The position numbers were made by a program, and so were the translations under genes. Below the pieces are notes generated by a model. The model did not search any database and was not told where the DNA came from. It saw only the letters and a list, made by a program, of their open reading frames with translations. DNA of 64,000 bases from WHSW01 sp963705955 (GTDB taxonomy: Bacteria > Actinomycetota > Thermoleophilia > Solirubrobacterales > 70-9): NCBI GenBank assembly GCA_963705955.1, contig CAVPLH010000001.1, forward strand, positions 62,001-126,000, given 5' to 3'. Positions 53,084-62,649 of the stretch are shown in pieces. Within the stretch, counting starts at the first letter, position 1. Each line of letters begins with the position of its first letter.

Positions 53084-55783
53084 GATGGATCCAGGAGTTC
53101 TCCGAAGGATCCCGCGACCAGCGCGAGCTGCTCGGGGGAAAGGGCGCCGGCGTCGCCGAGATGACCCGGGTGCTCGGCGCCGACCGGGTGCCCGGCGGGT
53201 TCACGATCACGACCGAAGCCTGCGTCGCCTACATGGAGGCCGGCGACGAGCCTACCCGAGGGCCTCGCCGAGGAAGTCGACGAGGCCTGTGCCGCGCTCG
53301 AGCGCCGGACCGGAAAGACGCTCGGCGACCCGGACGACCCGCTGCTGGTCTCGGTGCGCTCCGGGGCCCGCGTCTCGATGCCCGGGATGCTCGACACCGT
53401 CCTCAACCTCGGCCTCGGCGACGAGTCGGTCGCGGGACTCGCGCGCAGCACGGGCAGCGAGCGCTTCGCCTGGGACTCCTATCGACGCTTCGTGCAGATG
53501 TTCGGCAACGTCGTCCGCGGGATTCCGGCGGCGAGCTTCGAGGAGGCGCTGCAGGAGGCGAGGGACCGCGCCGGAGTCAGCGCCGACACGGAGCTCGGCG
53601 CCGAGCAGCTGCGAGAGCTGACCGCTACGTTCGGGCGCCAGTTCGAGGAGGCGACCGGAGAGAGATTCCCGCAGGACCCGCGCGACCAGCTCCGGCAGGC
53701 GATCTCCGCGGTGTTCGACTCGTGGCACGGGGAGCGGGCAGTCGCCTACCGGCGAATCAACGGCATCCCTGACGATTGGGGCACCGCCGTCAACGTCCAA
53801 CGGATGGTCTTCGGAAATCGCGGCGAGCGGTCGGGCTCCGGGGTCGCGTTCAGCCGCGACGAGCAGACCGGGGAGCCGACCCCGTCGGGCGACTTCCTAC
53901 CGAACGCCCAAGGCGAGGACGTCGTCGCCGGCACCCGCGACCCGGAGGACCTCGAGGCGCTGGCCGACCGGGTCCCCGAAGCCCACGCCCAGCTTCTCGC
54001 CGACCTCTCGCGGCTCGAGTCCCATTACAAGGACATGCAGGACGTCGAGTTCACGATCGAGGAGGGACGCCTGTTCCTGCTCCAGACCCGGACCGCAAAG
54101 CGCCCTGCCCAGGCCGCCGTCCGGTTCGCGGTCGACTCGGTGCGGGAGGGCCTCTTGAGCCGCGAGGAGGCGCTGCAGACGATCGACGCCGACGCGCTCG
54201 ACGCGCTGCTTCACCCGATCTTCGATCCGTCCCACGAGTTCGACGTGCTGACCACCGGTGTCGCTGCCTCACCCGGGGCGGCCAAGGGCGCGATCGTCCT
54301 CGGCGCGTCGGAGGCGGTGCGCCGCGCCGCCGACGGCGACGACGTGATCCTCGTGCGACCGATGACCGAGGCGGACGACATCGCCGGATTCCACGCTGCG
54401 CGAGGGATCCTGACCGCGCAGGGAGGCAAGGCATCGCACGCGGCACTGGTCGCGCGCGGGATGGGGCGACCGTGCGTCGCCGGTGCCTCCGAGGTCAAGG
54501 TCGACGCCGAGGCCGGGCTGGTGCGGATCGGCGACACGGAGCTCGCCGCGGGCGAGCTGATCGCGATCGAGGGAACCACCGGCAGGGTGACGGCCGACGA
54601 CGTGCCACTGGTCGAGCCCGAGATCAGCGAGGCATTCACGGAGGTGCTCCGCTGGTCGGATGAGCTCCGGCGCCTCGGAGTGCGGGCGAACGCGGACACG
54701 GCCGAGGACGCGGCCGCGGCGCGGTCGCTCGGAGCCGAGGGGATCGGTCTCTGCCGCACGGAGCACATGTTCTTCGGCGAGGACAGGGCCGAGCTGGTTC
54801 GGGGGATGTTCGTGGCCGCCGCACGGTGGCGGCGCGCCGAGGTCCGTGCGGCCGTCGAGGGAGGGCCTGCCCCGCTCGAGCTCGAGAGCGCCCGGGGGGA
54901 GTTCCACGACGCCCTCGAGCACCTGGAGGGCCTCCAGCGTGGCGACTTCGCGGCGATCCTGCACGAGATGCGCGGCCTTCCGGTAACGGTCCGGCTGCTG
55001 GACCCGCCGTTGCACGAGTTCCTTCCGCTCGCGCACTTCGAGGCCGAGGTGCGCCGGCTCGAGGCCGCGGCCGACGACCGTCTCACCGACGCGCGCGAGG
55101 CGGCCGCGATCGTGCGCGACCTCCAGGAGGCGAACCCGATGCTCGGGACACGCGGCGTGCGCCTCGCATTCCTCTACCCGCAGATCTACGAGATGCAGGT
55201 CAGGGCGGTGATCGCCGCGGCGGCCGACGCGGCCGACGCCGGCGATACCCCGTACGTCGAGATCATGATTCCGCTGGTCGCCTACGAGACCGAGCTCCGC
55301 CAGCTCCGCGAGCACGTCGTCAACGTCGCGGAGGAGGCGCGACGGAACGCCGGGACCCAGGTGCCGTACTCGGTCGGAACGATGATCGAGCTGCCTCGCG
55401 CGTGTCTGATCGCGGGCCACATCGCCCACCATGCCGACTTCTTCTCCTTCGGGACCAACGACCTCACGCAGACGACGATCGGGCTTTCGCGAGACGACGT
55501 CGAGGGCAGCTTCATGCCGTCCTATCTCGCCGGGCGGATCATCGACCGGAGTCCGTTCGAGGTGATCGACGTCCCGGGCGTCGGTGAGCTGGTGCGGATC
55601 GGCGCCGATCGGGGCCGCGACGCGAATCCGGGGTTGAAGCTCGGCGTCTGCGGCGAGCACGGGGGCGACCCGGCCAGCATCCGATTCTTCGATTCGATCG
55701 CGATCGACTACGTGAGCTGCTCGCCCTACCGCACACCCGTGGCCCGCGTTGCCGCAGCGCAGGCCGCGATCAACCCCGCCTGA
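53080..55783 (+). CDS. ppdK: Pyruvate, phosphate dikinase (one frameshift)
   Basis: About 900 residues once a shift near 53250 is corrected. The N-terminal nucleotide-binding part begins LGGKGAGVAEMTRVLGADRV then PGGFTITTEACVAYME. It continues LPEGLAEEVDEACAALERRT and SVRSGARVSMPGMLDTVLNL. The phosphohistidine domain has GGKASHAALVARGMGRPCV (His near residue 450). The C-terminal PEP/pyruvate barrel has FFSFGTNDLTQTTIGLSRDD and GVCGEHGGDP. It interconverts pyruvate and PEP with ATP and phosphate. Confidence 0.94.
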
Positions 55784-55797
55784 CCGGCCGCCGGCGC

Positions 55798-56133
55798 TCA
55801 GGCGGGGTCGACGAACGGCAACGCTTCATCGAGGCCGGTGAGCCTGAACATGTCGGCGACCGGCCCCGTCGGGCTGACGAAGACGAGCTTTCGATAGACG
55901 CTGTCGCGACGGTTGGCATCGACGAGAACCGTCATCCCGATCGAGCTGATGAAATCCAAGTCGCGAAGATCCACCAATACGCGCCGGGCATCGCTGCAGA
56001 CCGCTTTGGCGATCGCAGCCTCGACCTCTGTGCGGTGGTCCATGTCGAACTCACCGATCAGCCGGATGGTGAGCTCCTCGTTCCCATCGACCGCCTCGAT
56101 CACGAGTCGGCCGTCCTCCTTTGCGCTGCCCAC
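55798..56133 (-). CDS. STAS-domain anti-sigma factor antagonist
   Basis: A 111-residue single STAS domain of the SpoIIAA/RsbV type: EELTIRLIGEFDMDHRTEVE, then VLVDLRDLDFISSIGMTVLV with the Ser63/Ser64 position that is phosphorylated in this family. It would bind an anti-sigma kinase in its unphosphorylated form. No anti-sigma factor or sigma factor gene is adjacent. Confidence 0.9.
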   Translation of the reverse strand: MGSAKEDGRLVIEAVDGNEELTIRLIGEFDMDHRTEVEAAIAKAVCSDARRVLVDLRDLDFISSIGMTVLVDANRRDSVYRKLVFVSPTGPVADMFRLTGLDEALPFVDPA

Positions 56134-56277
56134 TGGCGTCCCTCCGATCGGTACGACATTGAGTTCCGGTGTCGCGGCTCGCGGCGGTCCCGCTCCGCGG
56201 AGGTCGGCGACTGAGGCGCCCCCGGGTCACTGATCGGATGATCTTTGATCGCGGGTGCCGGGCGAGCCTAACACCGT

Positions 56278-57438
56278 TCAGACCCCCTGTTCCTCGGGCG
56301 GCGGAAGATCGGGTGCCTCGCGCGACGAGGTCAGCTGAATCCAGCGCTCGAACAGCGGATCGACGATCTGCGGGTGACCGCCGGCCCGGCCCAGCTCTCC
56401 GGCCCGCTTCAGGCCCTCCTCGCCCGACTGGGCCTGTCCCTTGTTGAGGTCGAAAGCCGCGAGGGTGCGCTGGTTGAAGAGCGTCTCCCGGCTCAGAGCG
56501 AGAGCCTTCAGGACGCGTCGCTGATTCGGCTTCCCGGAGTAGCTCATCCAGGTGTTCTCGAACCGCTCCTGCAGCTCGCGGTCGACGGCATCCATCGCGG
56601 CTTCGAAGGTCGCCGTGTCGGCGACCTGCCCGGCCGGCGTCTGCTCCCAGAGGTGGTGGGCGAGCAGCATCGCTCGTTGCGGGTGCCCCCTGACCAGCTC
56701 CAGAAGCAGGTCGAGGGCGTCGCCGGCCCCGCGCCCGGTCTGCTGAAAGCGCTCCTCGACGTAATCGCCGAGGTCGACGTCCGGCAGCGGCTCGAGATAC
56801 AGGGGCCGCGCCTGATCGAAGAGCGGCTTGCGGCGGTCGCCGAACTGCGCCTCGAGAAAGGCTTGCTCCGAGCCGCAGAAGATGTAGCTCGCCGTATCGC
56901 CATGAAGCTGGATCTTGCTGCGCAGAAGCCCGGCGAGGGCATCGTCGGCGCGCAGGAAGTCCTGAAACTCGTCGAAGACGACAACGGTCCGCTGACCGGT
57001 GTCGTCGAGGATCTTCCGCGGCAGGTCGAGCAGATCGGACAGGCGCTGCATGACGTCGGCGACCCCGACGTACTCGAGCTCGCCCCCGATCCCGCCGGGA
57101 GTCGCCCTCGCGCGTCCGCGCCACGAGCGCCCGAGGCGGGCGATCAGCTGCCGGAGCGACCCGGTCAGCCGCGCTCGGTAGGCCTCCTCGATACGCCGTG
57201 CGACCTCACTCGCGGTCGTCACCAACAGCGAGTCGACGTAGACCGTTCGAAAGCCGGCCAGCTCGGCATCGGCCAACACCTTGAGCAGCAGGCTCGTCTT
57301 GCCGTAGCGCCGCGGCGCGAGCACGCGGCTGTTGTGGCCGCCCTCGGCAAGCCGCAAGAGCAGGCTGACCTCGTCGCCGCGGTCGATCAAATCGGCGGAC
57401 GGCACCGGGTCGCCGTAGTTGAACGGGTTGGTGTTCAC
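56278..57438 (-). CDS. AAA-type ATPase (ATPase_2 family)
   Basis: A 386-residue STAND/AAA-like ATPase. P-loop APRRYGKTSLLLKV is at residues 41-54, Walker B VVVFDEFQDFLRAD near 145. A lid and C-terminal winged-helix-like region follow (KPNQRRVLKALALSRETLFN). It begins VNTNPFNYGDPVPSADLIDR, which is typical of these proteins. They are often found in variable regions and of uncertain role. The GTG start is 6 nt after a TATACT hexamer, with an inverted repeat upstream, so expression is probably regulated. Confidence 0.88.
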   Translation of the reverse strand: MNTNPFNYGDPVPSADLIDRGDEVSLLLRLAEGGHNSRVLAPRRYGKTSLLLKVLADAELAGFRTVYVDSLLVTTASEVARRIEEAYRARLTGSLRQLIARLGRSWRGRARATPGGIGGELEYVGVADVMQRLSDLLDLPRKILDDTGQRTVVVFDEFQDFLRADDALAGLLRSKIQLHGDTASYIFCGSEQAFLEAQFGDRRKPLFDQARPLYLEPLPDVDLGDYVEERFQQTGRGAGDALDLLLELVRGHPQRAMLLAHHLWEQTPAGQVADTATFEAAMDAVDRELQERFENTWMSYSGKPNQRRVLKALALSRETLFNQRTLAAFDLNKGQAQSGEEGLKRAGELGRAGGHPQIVDPLFERWIQLTSSREAPDLPPPEEQGV

Positions 57439-57444
57439 GCTCGC

Positions 57445-57450
57445 AGTATA
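57445..57450 (-). promoter_or_regulatory. -10 hexamer TATACT of the AAA ATPase gene
   Basis: TATACT on the minus strand ends 6 nt before the GTG at 57438. It is one of the best -10 matches in the window. Confidence 0.6.
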
Positions 57451-57467
57451 GCCTGTCTTTACCGTCG

Positions 57468-57486
57468 GGTATACCTCAGCTATACC
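57468..57486. promoter_or_regulatory. Operator-like inverted repeat GGTATA-N7-TATACC
   Basis: A perfect 6-7-6 inverted repeat whose inner edge is 17 bp from the -10 hexamer, so it covers the expected -35 position. Nothing else in the upstream region resembles a -35. It may be a repressor or activator site for the AAA ATPase gene. Confidence 0.55.
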
Positions 57487-57610
57487 AACGAGTATGGTTT
57501 CGCCGGGGCCTCCGCCGAGCTCGCGGGCACGAAGGGTTGACAACGCCCTTCCGCGAGCAGAGAATCGTCCCGCGGCGAGCACCCGCCCGCCGAGGAGGAG
57601 AGGAAACCGG

Positions 57611-58256
57611 ATGAGCTGGAAGATCGAGGGCCGCTACATCGAGAACTGCCCCTGCGATGTGCCATGCCCCTGCACCGCGTCGCTCGACCTCGGCGCCAAC
57701 GTCGAACGCTGCACGCCGGTGCTCGCGTTCCACGTCGACTCCGGCGAGATCGAGGGCGTCGACGTCAGCGGGCTGAGCGTCGTCGCGGTCGCGGATACGC
57801 CGCGTGTCATGACCGAGGGCGACTGGCGCCTGGGCGTGTTCATCGACGATGCGGCGCGACTGGCGCCTGGGCGTGTTCATCGACGATGCGGCTTCCGACG
57901 AGCAGGCCGCGAAGCTCGGTGCCGTCTTCGGCGGCGAGCTCGGCGGCCCGATGGAAGCGCTGGGTCCGCTGATCGGCGAGAACCTGGGCGTCGAGCGGGC
58001 GCCGATCGATTTCTCCAGCGAGGGCGGCAACCACAACCTCAGGGTCGGCGAGGCGATCGAGGTCGAGGTCGAGGACATCGTGCCGTTCGGCAGCGAGAGC
58101 GGCAAACCGGCGCGCCTGGTCGACATCTTCCATCCCGCGAACAGCGAGCTGACCCTGGGGCAGGCGAAGAGCTCTCGCGTCAACGCCTTCGGGATGGACT
58201 TCGCCAACGACCCCGGAACTTCCGGGTTCTCGACCACCTTCTCCTGGGCCGCCTGA
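57611..58256 (+). CDS. DUF1326 protein interrupted by a 37-bp tandem duplication
   Basis: The frame starts at ATG 57611 after GAGGAGAGG with a Cys-rich N-terminus (IENCPCDVPCPC) typical of DUF1326. A perfect 37-bp duplication at 57819-57892 shifts the frame. Removing one copy gives a continuous protein of about 200 residues: GDWRLGVFIDDAASDEQAAK, then FGGELGGPMEALGPLIGENL, and ending GTSGFSTTFSWAA. The function of DUF1326 is unknown; the cysteines may bind metal. Confidence 0.85.
57819..57892 (+). repeat. Perfect 37-bp tandem duplication
   Basis: Bases 57819-57855 are repeated exactly at 57856-57892. As 37 is not a multiple of three, the duplication breaks the DUF1326 reading frame. Both copies are identical, so it is either very recent or an assembly artefact. 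Confidence 0.95.
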
Positions 58257-58336
58257 GTCGAGCTCCGGCCGAGAGGATTCGCTCAGGACGAGCAGCCGGG
58301 ATCGTGAACGCTCGGGTCGCGTACTCGAGCTGGCGA

Positions 58337-59071
58337 TCAAGTAGGGCGCCCGGCGCCGAGCCGGGCGCTCTCCGCCGCGGTCAGAAACCGCCCGCAGAGC
58401 GCCCGGCCGAGTCGATTCCATGCCTCGATCCTGGGTGCCGTCTGGGCGTGAAGCAGCGCCGGATCGAGCCCGGCGCGGATCGCGGCGGGCTCGCCGGCGG
58501 CGTGGTCGGTCCAATTCGCCGCATCGGCGGCGGTGACCTCGGCATGGAACTGGATCCCCCAGACCGGGGCGTCGCCGAGCCGGTAGGCGTGGGTACATGC
58601 GGCGCTGCTGGCGAGCACCGTCGCACCGTCGGGAAGCACGCATTCGTAGCCATGCCAGGAGAAGGCCTCGAACGGGTTCGGGAGCCCCGCCGTGAGCGGG
58701 TCCGAGAGTCCGGCGTCGGTCAGCTCGACCACCGGCCAGCCGATCTCGGGCTCGCGGGCCGCGGTCGCGCTCCCGCCGGCGGCCTCGGCGAGAAACTGGG
58801 CGCCGAGGCAGACGCCGAGCATCGGCACCCCACCGTCCAGCAGCTCGCCCAGCAGCGCCTTCTCGGCGACCATCCACGGATACTTGGCCTCCTCGTCGGC
58901 GTTCATCGAGCCGCCGAACACCATCACCGCGTCGTAACCGGCCGGATCGGCGGGCGGGCGCCCTCCCTCGGCGACGAACCACTGGTCATGCGCCGCGCCG
59001 GCGGCGCGCAGCGCGTCGACGAAGACGCCGGGGCCGGCGTCGCGCTCGTGGTTGATCGAGAGCACCCGCAT
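58337..59071 (-). CDS. Class I glutamine amidotransferase-like protein
   Basis: A 244-residue GATase of the GMP-synthase-like type. The nucleophile is in PMLGVCLGAQFLAEAAGG and the His/Glu pair in VWGIQFHAEVTAAD. The N-terminal MRVLSINHERDAGPGVFVDA start at 59071 is chosen because upstream residues are Arg-rich noise. Stand-alone members act on various glutamine or glutamyl amides; no synthetase partner is nearby, so the substrate is open. Confidence 0.9.
   Translation of the reverse strand: MRVLSINHERDAGPGVFVDALRAAGAAHDQWFVAEGGRPPADPAGYDAVMVFGGSMNADEEAKYPWMVAEKALLGELLDGGVPMLGVCLGAQFLAEAAGGSATAAREPEIGWPVVELTDAGLSDPLTAGLPNPFEAFSWHGYECVLPDGATVLASSAACTHAYRLGDAPVWGIQFHAEVTAADAANWTDHAAGEPAAIRAGLDPALLHAQTAPRIEAWNRLGRALCGRFLTAAESARLGAGRPT
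58344..58370 (+). terminator. Strong hairpin downstream of DUF1326
   Basis: GCGCCCGGC/GCCGGGCGC plus two outer pairs, with a 5-nt loop, lies 88 nt after the DUF1326 stop and inside the last codons of the convergent amidotransferase gene. It may end DUF1326 transcripts; no U-run. Confidence 0.4.
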
Positions 59072-59121
59072 CGACGGGCAGTCTCTCAGCCGAGAGAGGC
59101 GGACGACGTCCGAGCGCGGGC

Positions 59122-59577
59122 TCAGTTGTCCGAGCCGGCGCGATCCCAGATGTAGAGCTCGACGGCCTCCAGGGCGAGCTCCATCAGCCTCGGGGCTGAG
59201 AGCCACTCGAGCACCGTCTCGAGCGCGCGTTCCTCGGTGACCCCGCGATCCACCGCCTCTTCACCGCGGAACCCGGCCGCGAGCTTGAGCGCCTCGCGCC
59301 GGTGCTCGCCGAGCGAGGGGAAGGCGCCCATCAGATAGTCGCGATTCGGGATCGGCGTGCCGACGTCCATCGACGCGTGCCAGGCGGCCAGCATCGAGAT
59401 GTCGTGCTCGTCGAGCTCGCAGATCGCCTTGGCGTAGTGGGCCTCGAGCTCGTCGTCGGGGATCTCGTCGACCCAGGCACGGACCGCCTCTCCGAGCAGC
59501 TGGCGCCGCGCCTCACGCCCGATCGAGTCGGCGATCGCGCGGATCGCGTCGGCGGGGTCGATGAAGCACAGGGACAT
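59122..59577 (-). CDS. Protein of unknown function
   Basis: A 151-residue, mostly helical acidic protein (FIDPADAIRAIADSIGREAR, then DELEAHYAKAICELDEHDIS). The start at 59577 is chosen because it begins normal composition; no clear ribosome site is seen. It is 50 nt from the amidotransferase gene on the same strand and divergent from addB. No domain recognised. Confidence 0.65.
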   Translation of the reverse strand: MSLCFIDPADAIRAIADSIGREARRQLLGEAVRAWVDEIPDDELEAHYAKAICELDEHDISMLAAWHASMDVGTPIPNRDYLMGAFPSLGEHRREALKLAAGFRGEEAVDRGVTEERALETVLEWLSAPRLMELALEAVELYIWDRAGSDN

Positions 59578-59673
59578 CGCGGCCAAGATAGATCGGCCCC
59601 AGGACGTCAAAACCCCGCCGGAAACGCCCTCGGAGCGGGGTTGGGGGTCGGATTTGGGTGCCGCGGCGCGACC

Positions 59674-59679
59674 TATGCT
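59674..59679 (+). promoter_or_regulatory. -10 hexamer TATGCT of addB
   Basis: TATGCT ends 7 nt before the ATG at 59687 and supports that start over the longer open frame from 59561. Confidence 0.5.
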
Positions 59680-59686
59680 GGGAGCG

Positions 59687-62641
59687 ATGGCAGTCGAAGT
59701 CCTCCAGGGACCCCCGAACTCGCGCCGGGCGGGGCAGATCCGCGAGCTCGCCGAGTCGATGCTCGACCGCGAGCCGGTGCTGGTCGTCCCGACCGGTGAC
59801 GACGCGGCGCAATTCGAACGCGACCTGTGCGCGCAATCGGGCGCTGTGATCGGGATCGGGATCCGCACCTTCGGCTCGCTGTTCGACGAGGTCGCTCGTC
59901 GCGGCGGCGTCGACCAGGCACCGCCGCTGAGCCCGCCGCAGCGCCTCGCCCTGGTGCGCGCCGCCGTCGACGCGACCCCGCTGCGGCTGCTCGGCCGCTC
60001 CTCGCGCCGGCCCGGCTTCGCCCCGGCGCTCGACGCGCTGATCGCCGAGCTGCAGGCGGCGCTCGTTTCAGCTGCCGAGCTCGACCTGCACGCCGAGGCG
60101 CTCGACGACGGCGACTACGAGCGCGAGCTGGCCGCGCTCTACGGTGGATATGAAGGCCTGCGCGAGAGCGCCGGGCGAAGCGACGCCGGCTCGCGGGCCG
60201 GCGGGACGATCGCCGCGCTGCGCGCCTCGCCCGGGTCCTGGGGCGGGCGCCCGGTGCTCGTCTACGGCTTCGACGACCTCACGCGTGCCCAGTTCGAACT
60301 GATCAGGACGCTCGGCGAGGCGGCCCGGGTCGTGATCGCCGTCAACTACTCCGACCGTGAGGCGCTCAACGCGAGAGCGCGGCTCGCGGCGCAGCTCGAC
60401 GACGAGCTCCCGATCGAGTCGACCCACGTTCTCGATCACGATCCGAGCTACACCGCGCGCGAGAGCCTCCGTCACCTCGATCGCGGGCTGTTCGAGCCCG
60501 GGTCCGGCAGGGTCGCGATCGATGGTGCCGTGACCCTGCTCGAGTGCGCCGGGGAGCTCGGCGAGGCCGAGGCGATCGGCGGCCGGATCGCCGCGCTGCT
60601 CGCGGTCGGCGTATCTCCCGACGCGATCACCGTAGTCGTCCGCGACCCGGCGCGGCGCGGGCCGCTGCTCGGTCGGGTCCTGCGCCGGCTCGCGATCCCC
60701 GCCGCGGTCGAGGCGTCTGTACCGCTCGCGGGCACCGCGGTCGGCGGCTCGCTCGTCGCTCTCTGTCGCGCGGTCGCCGCGGACGACCCGGAGGCCCTTC
60801 GCGTCCACCTGCGCGCCGATCCCTCGACCCCGCCCGGCGTCGGCGACACGCTCGAGCTGACAATCCACCGCGAGCGACCGGCGACGATCGACGAAGCGGT
60901 CGGCGGATGGAGCCGCCCGCCCCGCCACCTGGCTGCCGTACGCGCCGCCCGGCCCGGGGCCGAGCGGATGCGCGCGCTGGCGCTGATCGCCCGTGAGCTC
61001 GCCGAGTCGCCGCATGCGCAGGTCGCCCCGCTGGCCGGAGATGGCGCCGCGGGCGCGACCCCGTTCGAGCCGACCGAGCTACGCGCCGCGGCCGTCGCCG
61101 CTGAGCTGTTCACCGAGCTGGCCGAGGTCGGCGCGCTGCCCGGCTGCGACCCTCCGGACCTCGAGGCCGCCGCGGAGGCGCTCGAGAGCGCCACCGTCCG
61201 CCTCTGGCGCGGACCGGCCGAGGGCAGGGTGCGGGTCCTCGATCCATACAGCGTCCGCGCCGGTCGCGCCCGCCATCTGTTCTGCGCCGGGCTCCAGGAG
61301 GGAGAGTTCCCCCGCCGATCGCCCGGCGACCCGCTGCTCGGCGACGAGCGCCGCGCCCGGCTCGGAATCGCCTCGCTGGCCCGCCGCGACCCGCTCGACG
61401 AGGAGCGCTACCTGTTTCACGCCTGCGTCTCGCGGCCGACCGAGCACCTCTACCTCGCCTGGCAGGCAGCCGATGACGACGGCGCCCCGGCCGCGCGCTC
61501 GCCGTTCATCGACGAGATCCTCGACCTGCTCGGGCCGGACTCCGAGACCGCGGAGCGCGAACTGGTCGTCCGCCGCGGCCTCGAGCAGGTGACCTTCGAG
61601 CTCGACGAGGCGCCCACGGCCCCCGAGCTCGCCCGCGCCCGCGCCCTGAGCGGCCCCCGGATCGCCGAGATCAAGCCTGGTCCGCTCGCCGTGCCGGCGG
61701 TGCTCGACGAGCTCGCGACCAGGGAGCTGCTCAGCGCCAGCACGCTCGAGCAGTGGATCGAGTGCCCCTACCGCTGGTTCGTCGAGCACGAGCTCAGCCC
61801 GCAGCGCCTCGATCCGCAAAGCGACGCACTGCGGCTCGGGACGGTCGCCCACGACGCGCTCGAGCGGCTGTACGCGCGGCCTCCCGGAGACGACTCGATC
61901 CCGCGCCCGGCGGACGTCGAGCGCTGGCGCGCGCGGCTCGCCGAGCTGCTCGACGAGGTCGCCGCCGAGCAGGGGATGCGCCCCGGCACCCCGCCGGACT
62001 CGATCGCGCTCGCTCGCCTCGGCGCCCAGATCGACTCCTTTCTGGCCGAGGAGGCGGATCTCGAGACCGCGATGCGCCCCCGGGCCGACCTGCTCGAGGC
62101 CGGGTTCGGCTTCGACGGCGGCGGCGCCGCGCCGCTCGAGATCGGCGACGCGAAGCTGCGGGGACGGATCGACCGCATCGACCTCTCCCCCGACGGCTCA
62201 GCGGCGCTGGTTCGCGACTACAAGACCGGCAAGGAGGTCGCCGGGCGCAAGACGTGGGGACGCCGCGGAAAGCTCCAGCTTCAGCTCTACATCCTCGCCG
62301 CCCGCGAACAGCTCGGGCTGAACCCGGTCGGCGGCCTCTACACGGCGCTCGGCTCCTACGGGGACCGTCGCCCGCGCGGGATCCTGCTCGAGGACGATCC
62401 CAGGTTGGGGGAGCTGCCGACGGTCGGCGGCGACCCCTGCGACGCGGACGCCTTCGAGGAGGAGCTCGTCGACGCGCGGTCGCTGGCGGCCGCGAAGGCT
62501 GCCGCGATTCGTGGTGGCGAGATCGAGCGGGATCCGATCAACGGTCGCTGTCCGACGTACTGCACCTTCCAGCCGATCTGCCGGCTCGAGCGGGCGATCG
62601 GGCTCGAGGAGGAACAGAACGGAAACGGCGGCGAGGATTGA
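59687..62641 (+). CDS. addB: AddB-like helicase-nuclease subunit
   Basis: A 984-residue protein of the AddB/RexB class. The C-terminal PD-(D/E)XK nuclease has ALVRDYKTGKEVAGRK near residue 845. Cysteines for an Fe-S staple are at about 693 (EQWIECPYRWFVEHEL) and in the C-terminal CPTYCTFQPIC (near 955-965); the C-x3-C-x5-C spacing is one residue wider than the C-x2-C form I recall. With AddA it processes double-strand breaks for recombination. The next gene, addA, begins 8 nt after its stop. Confidence 0.9.
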   Translation: MAVEVLQGPPNSRRAGQIRELAESMLDREPVLVVPTGDDAAQFERDLCAQSGAVIGIGIRTFGSLFDEVARRGGVDQAPPLSPPQRLALVRAAVDATPLRLLGRSSRRPGFAPALDALIAELQAALVSAAELDLHAEALDDGDYERELAALYGGYEGLRESAGRSDAGSRAGGTIAALRASPGSWGGRPVLVYGFDDLTRAQFELIRTLGEAARVVIAVNYSDREALNARARLAAQLDDELPIESTHVLDHDPSYTARESLRHLDRGLFEPGSGRVAIDGAVTLLECAGELGEAEAIGGRIAALLAVGVSPDAITVVVRDPARRGPLLGRVLRRLAIPAAVEASVPLAGTAVGGSLVALCRAVAADDPEALRVHLRADPSTPPGVGDTLELTIHRERPATIDEAVGGWSRPPRHLAAVRAARPGAERMRALALIARELAESPHAQVAPLAGDGAAGATPFEPTELRAAAVAAELFTELAEVGALPGCDPPDLEAAAEALESATVRLWRGPAEGRVRVLDPYSVRAGRARHLFCAGLQEGEFPRRSPGDPLLGDERRARLGIASLARRDPLDEERYLFHACVSRPTEHLYLAWQAADDDGAPAARSPFIDEILDLLGPDSETAERELVVRRGLEQVTFELDEAPTAPELARARALSGPRIAEIKPGPLAVPAVLDELATRELLSASTLEQWIECPYRWFVEHELSPQRLDPQSDALRLGTVAHDALERLYARPPGDDSIPRPADVERWRARLAELLDEVAAEQGMRPGTPPDSIALARLGAQIDSFLAEEADLETAMRPRADLLEAGFGFDGGGAAPLEIGDAKLRGRIDRIDLSPDGSAALVRDYKTGKEVAGRKTWGRRGKLQLQLYILAAREQLGLNPVGGLYTALGSYGDRRPRGILLEDDPRLGELPTVGGDPCDADAFEEELVDARSLAAAKAAAIRGGEIERDPINGRCPTYCTFQPICRLERAIGLEEEQNGNGGED

Positions 62642-62649
62642 TCGAGCCG

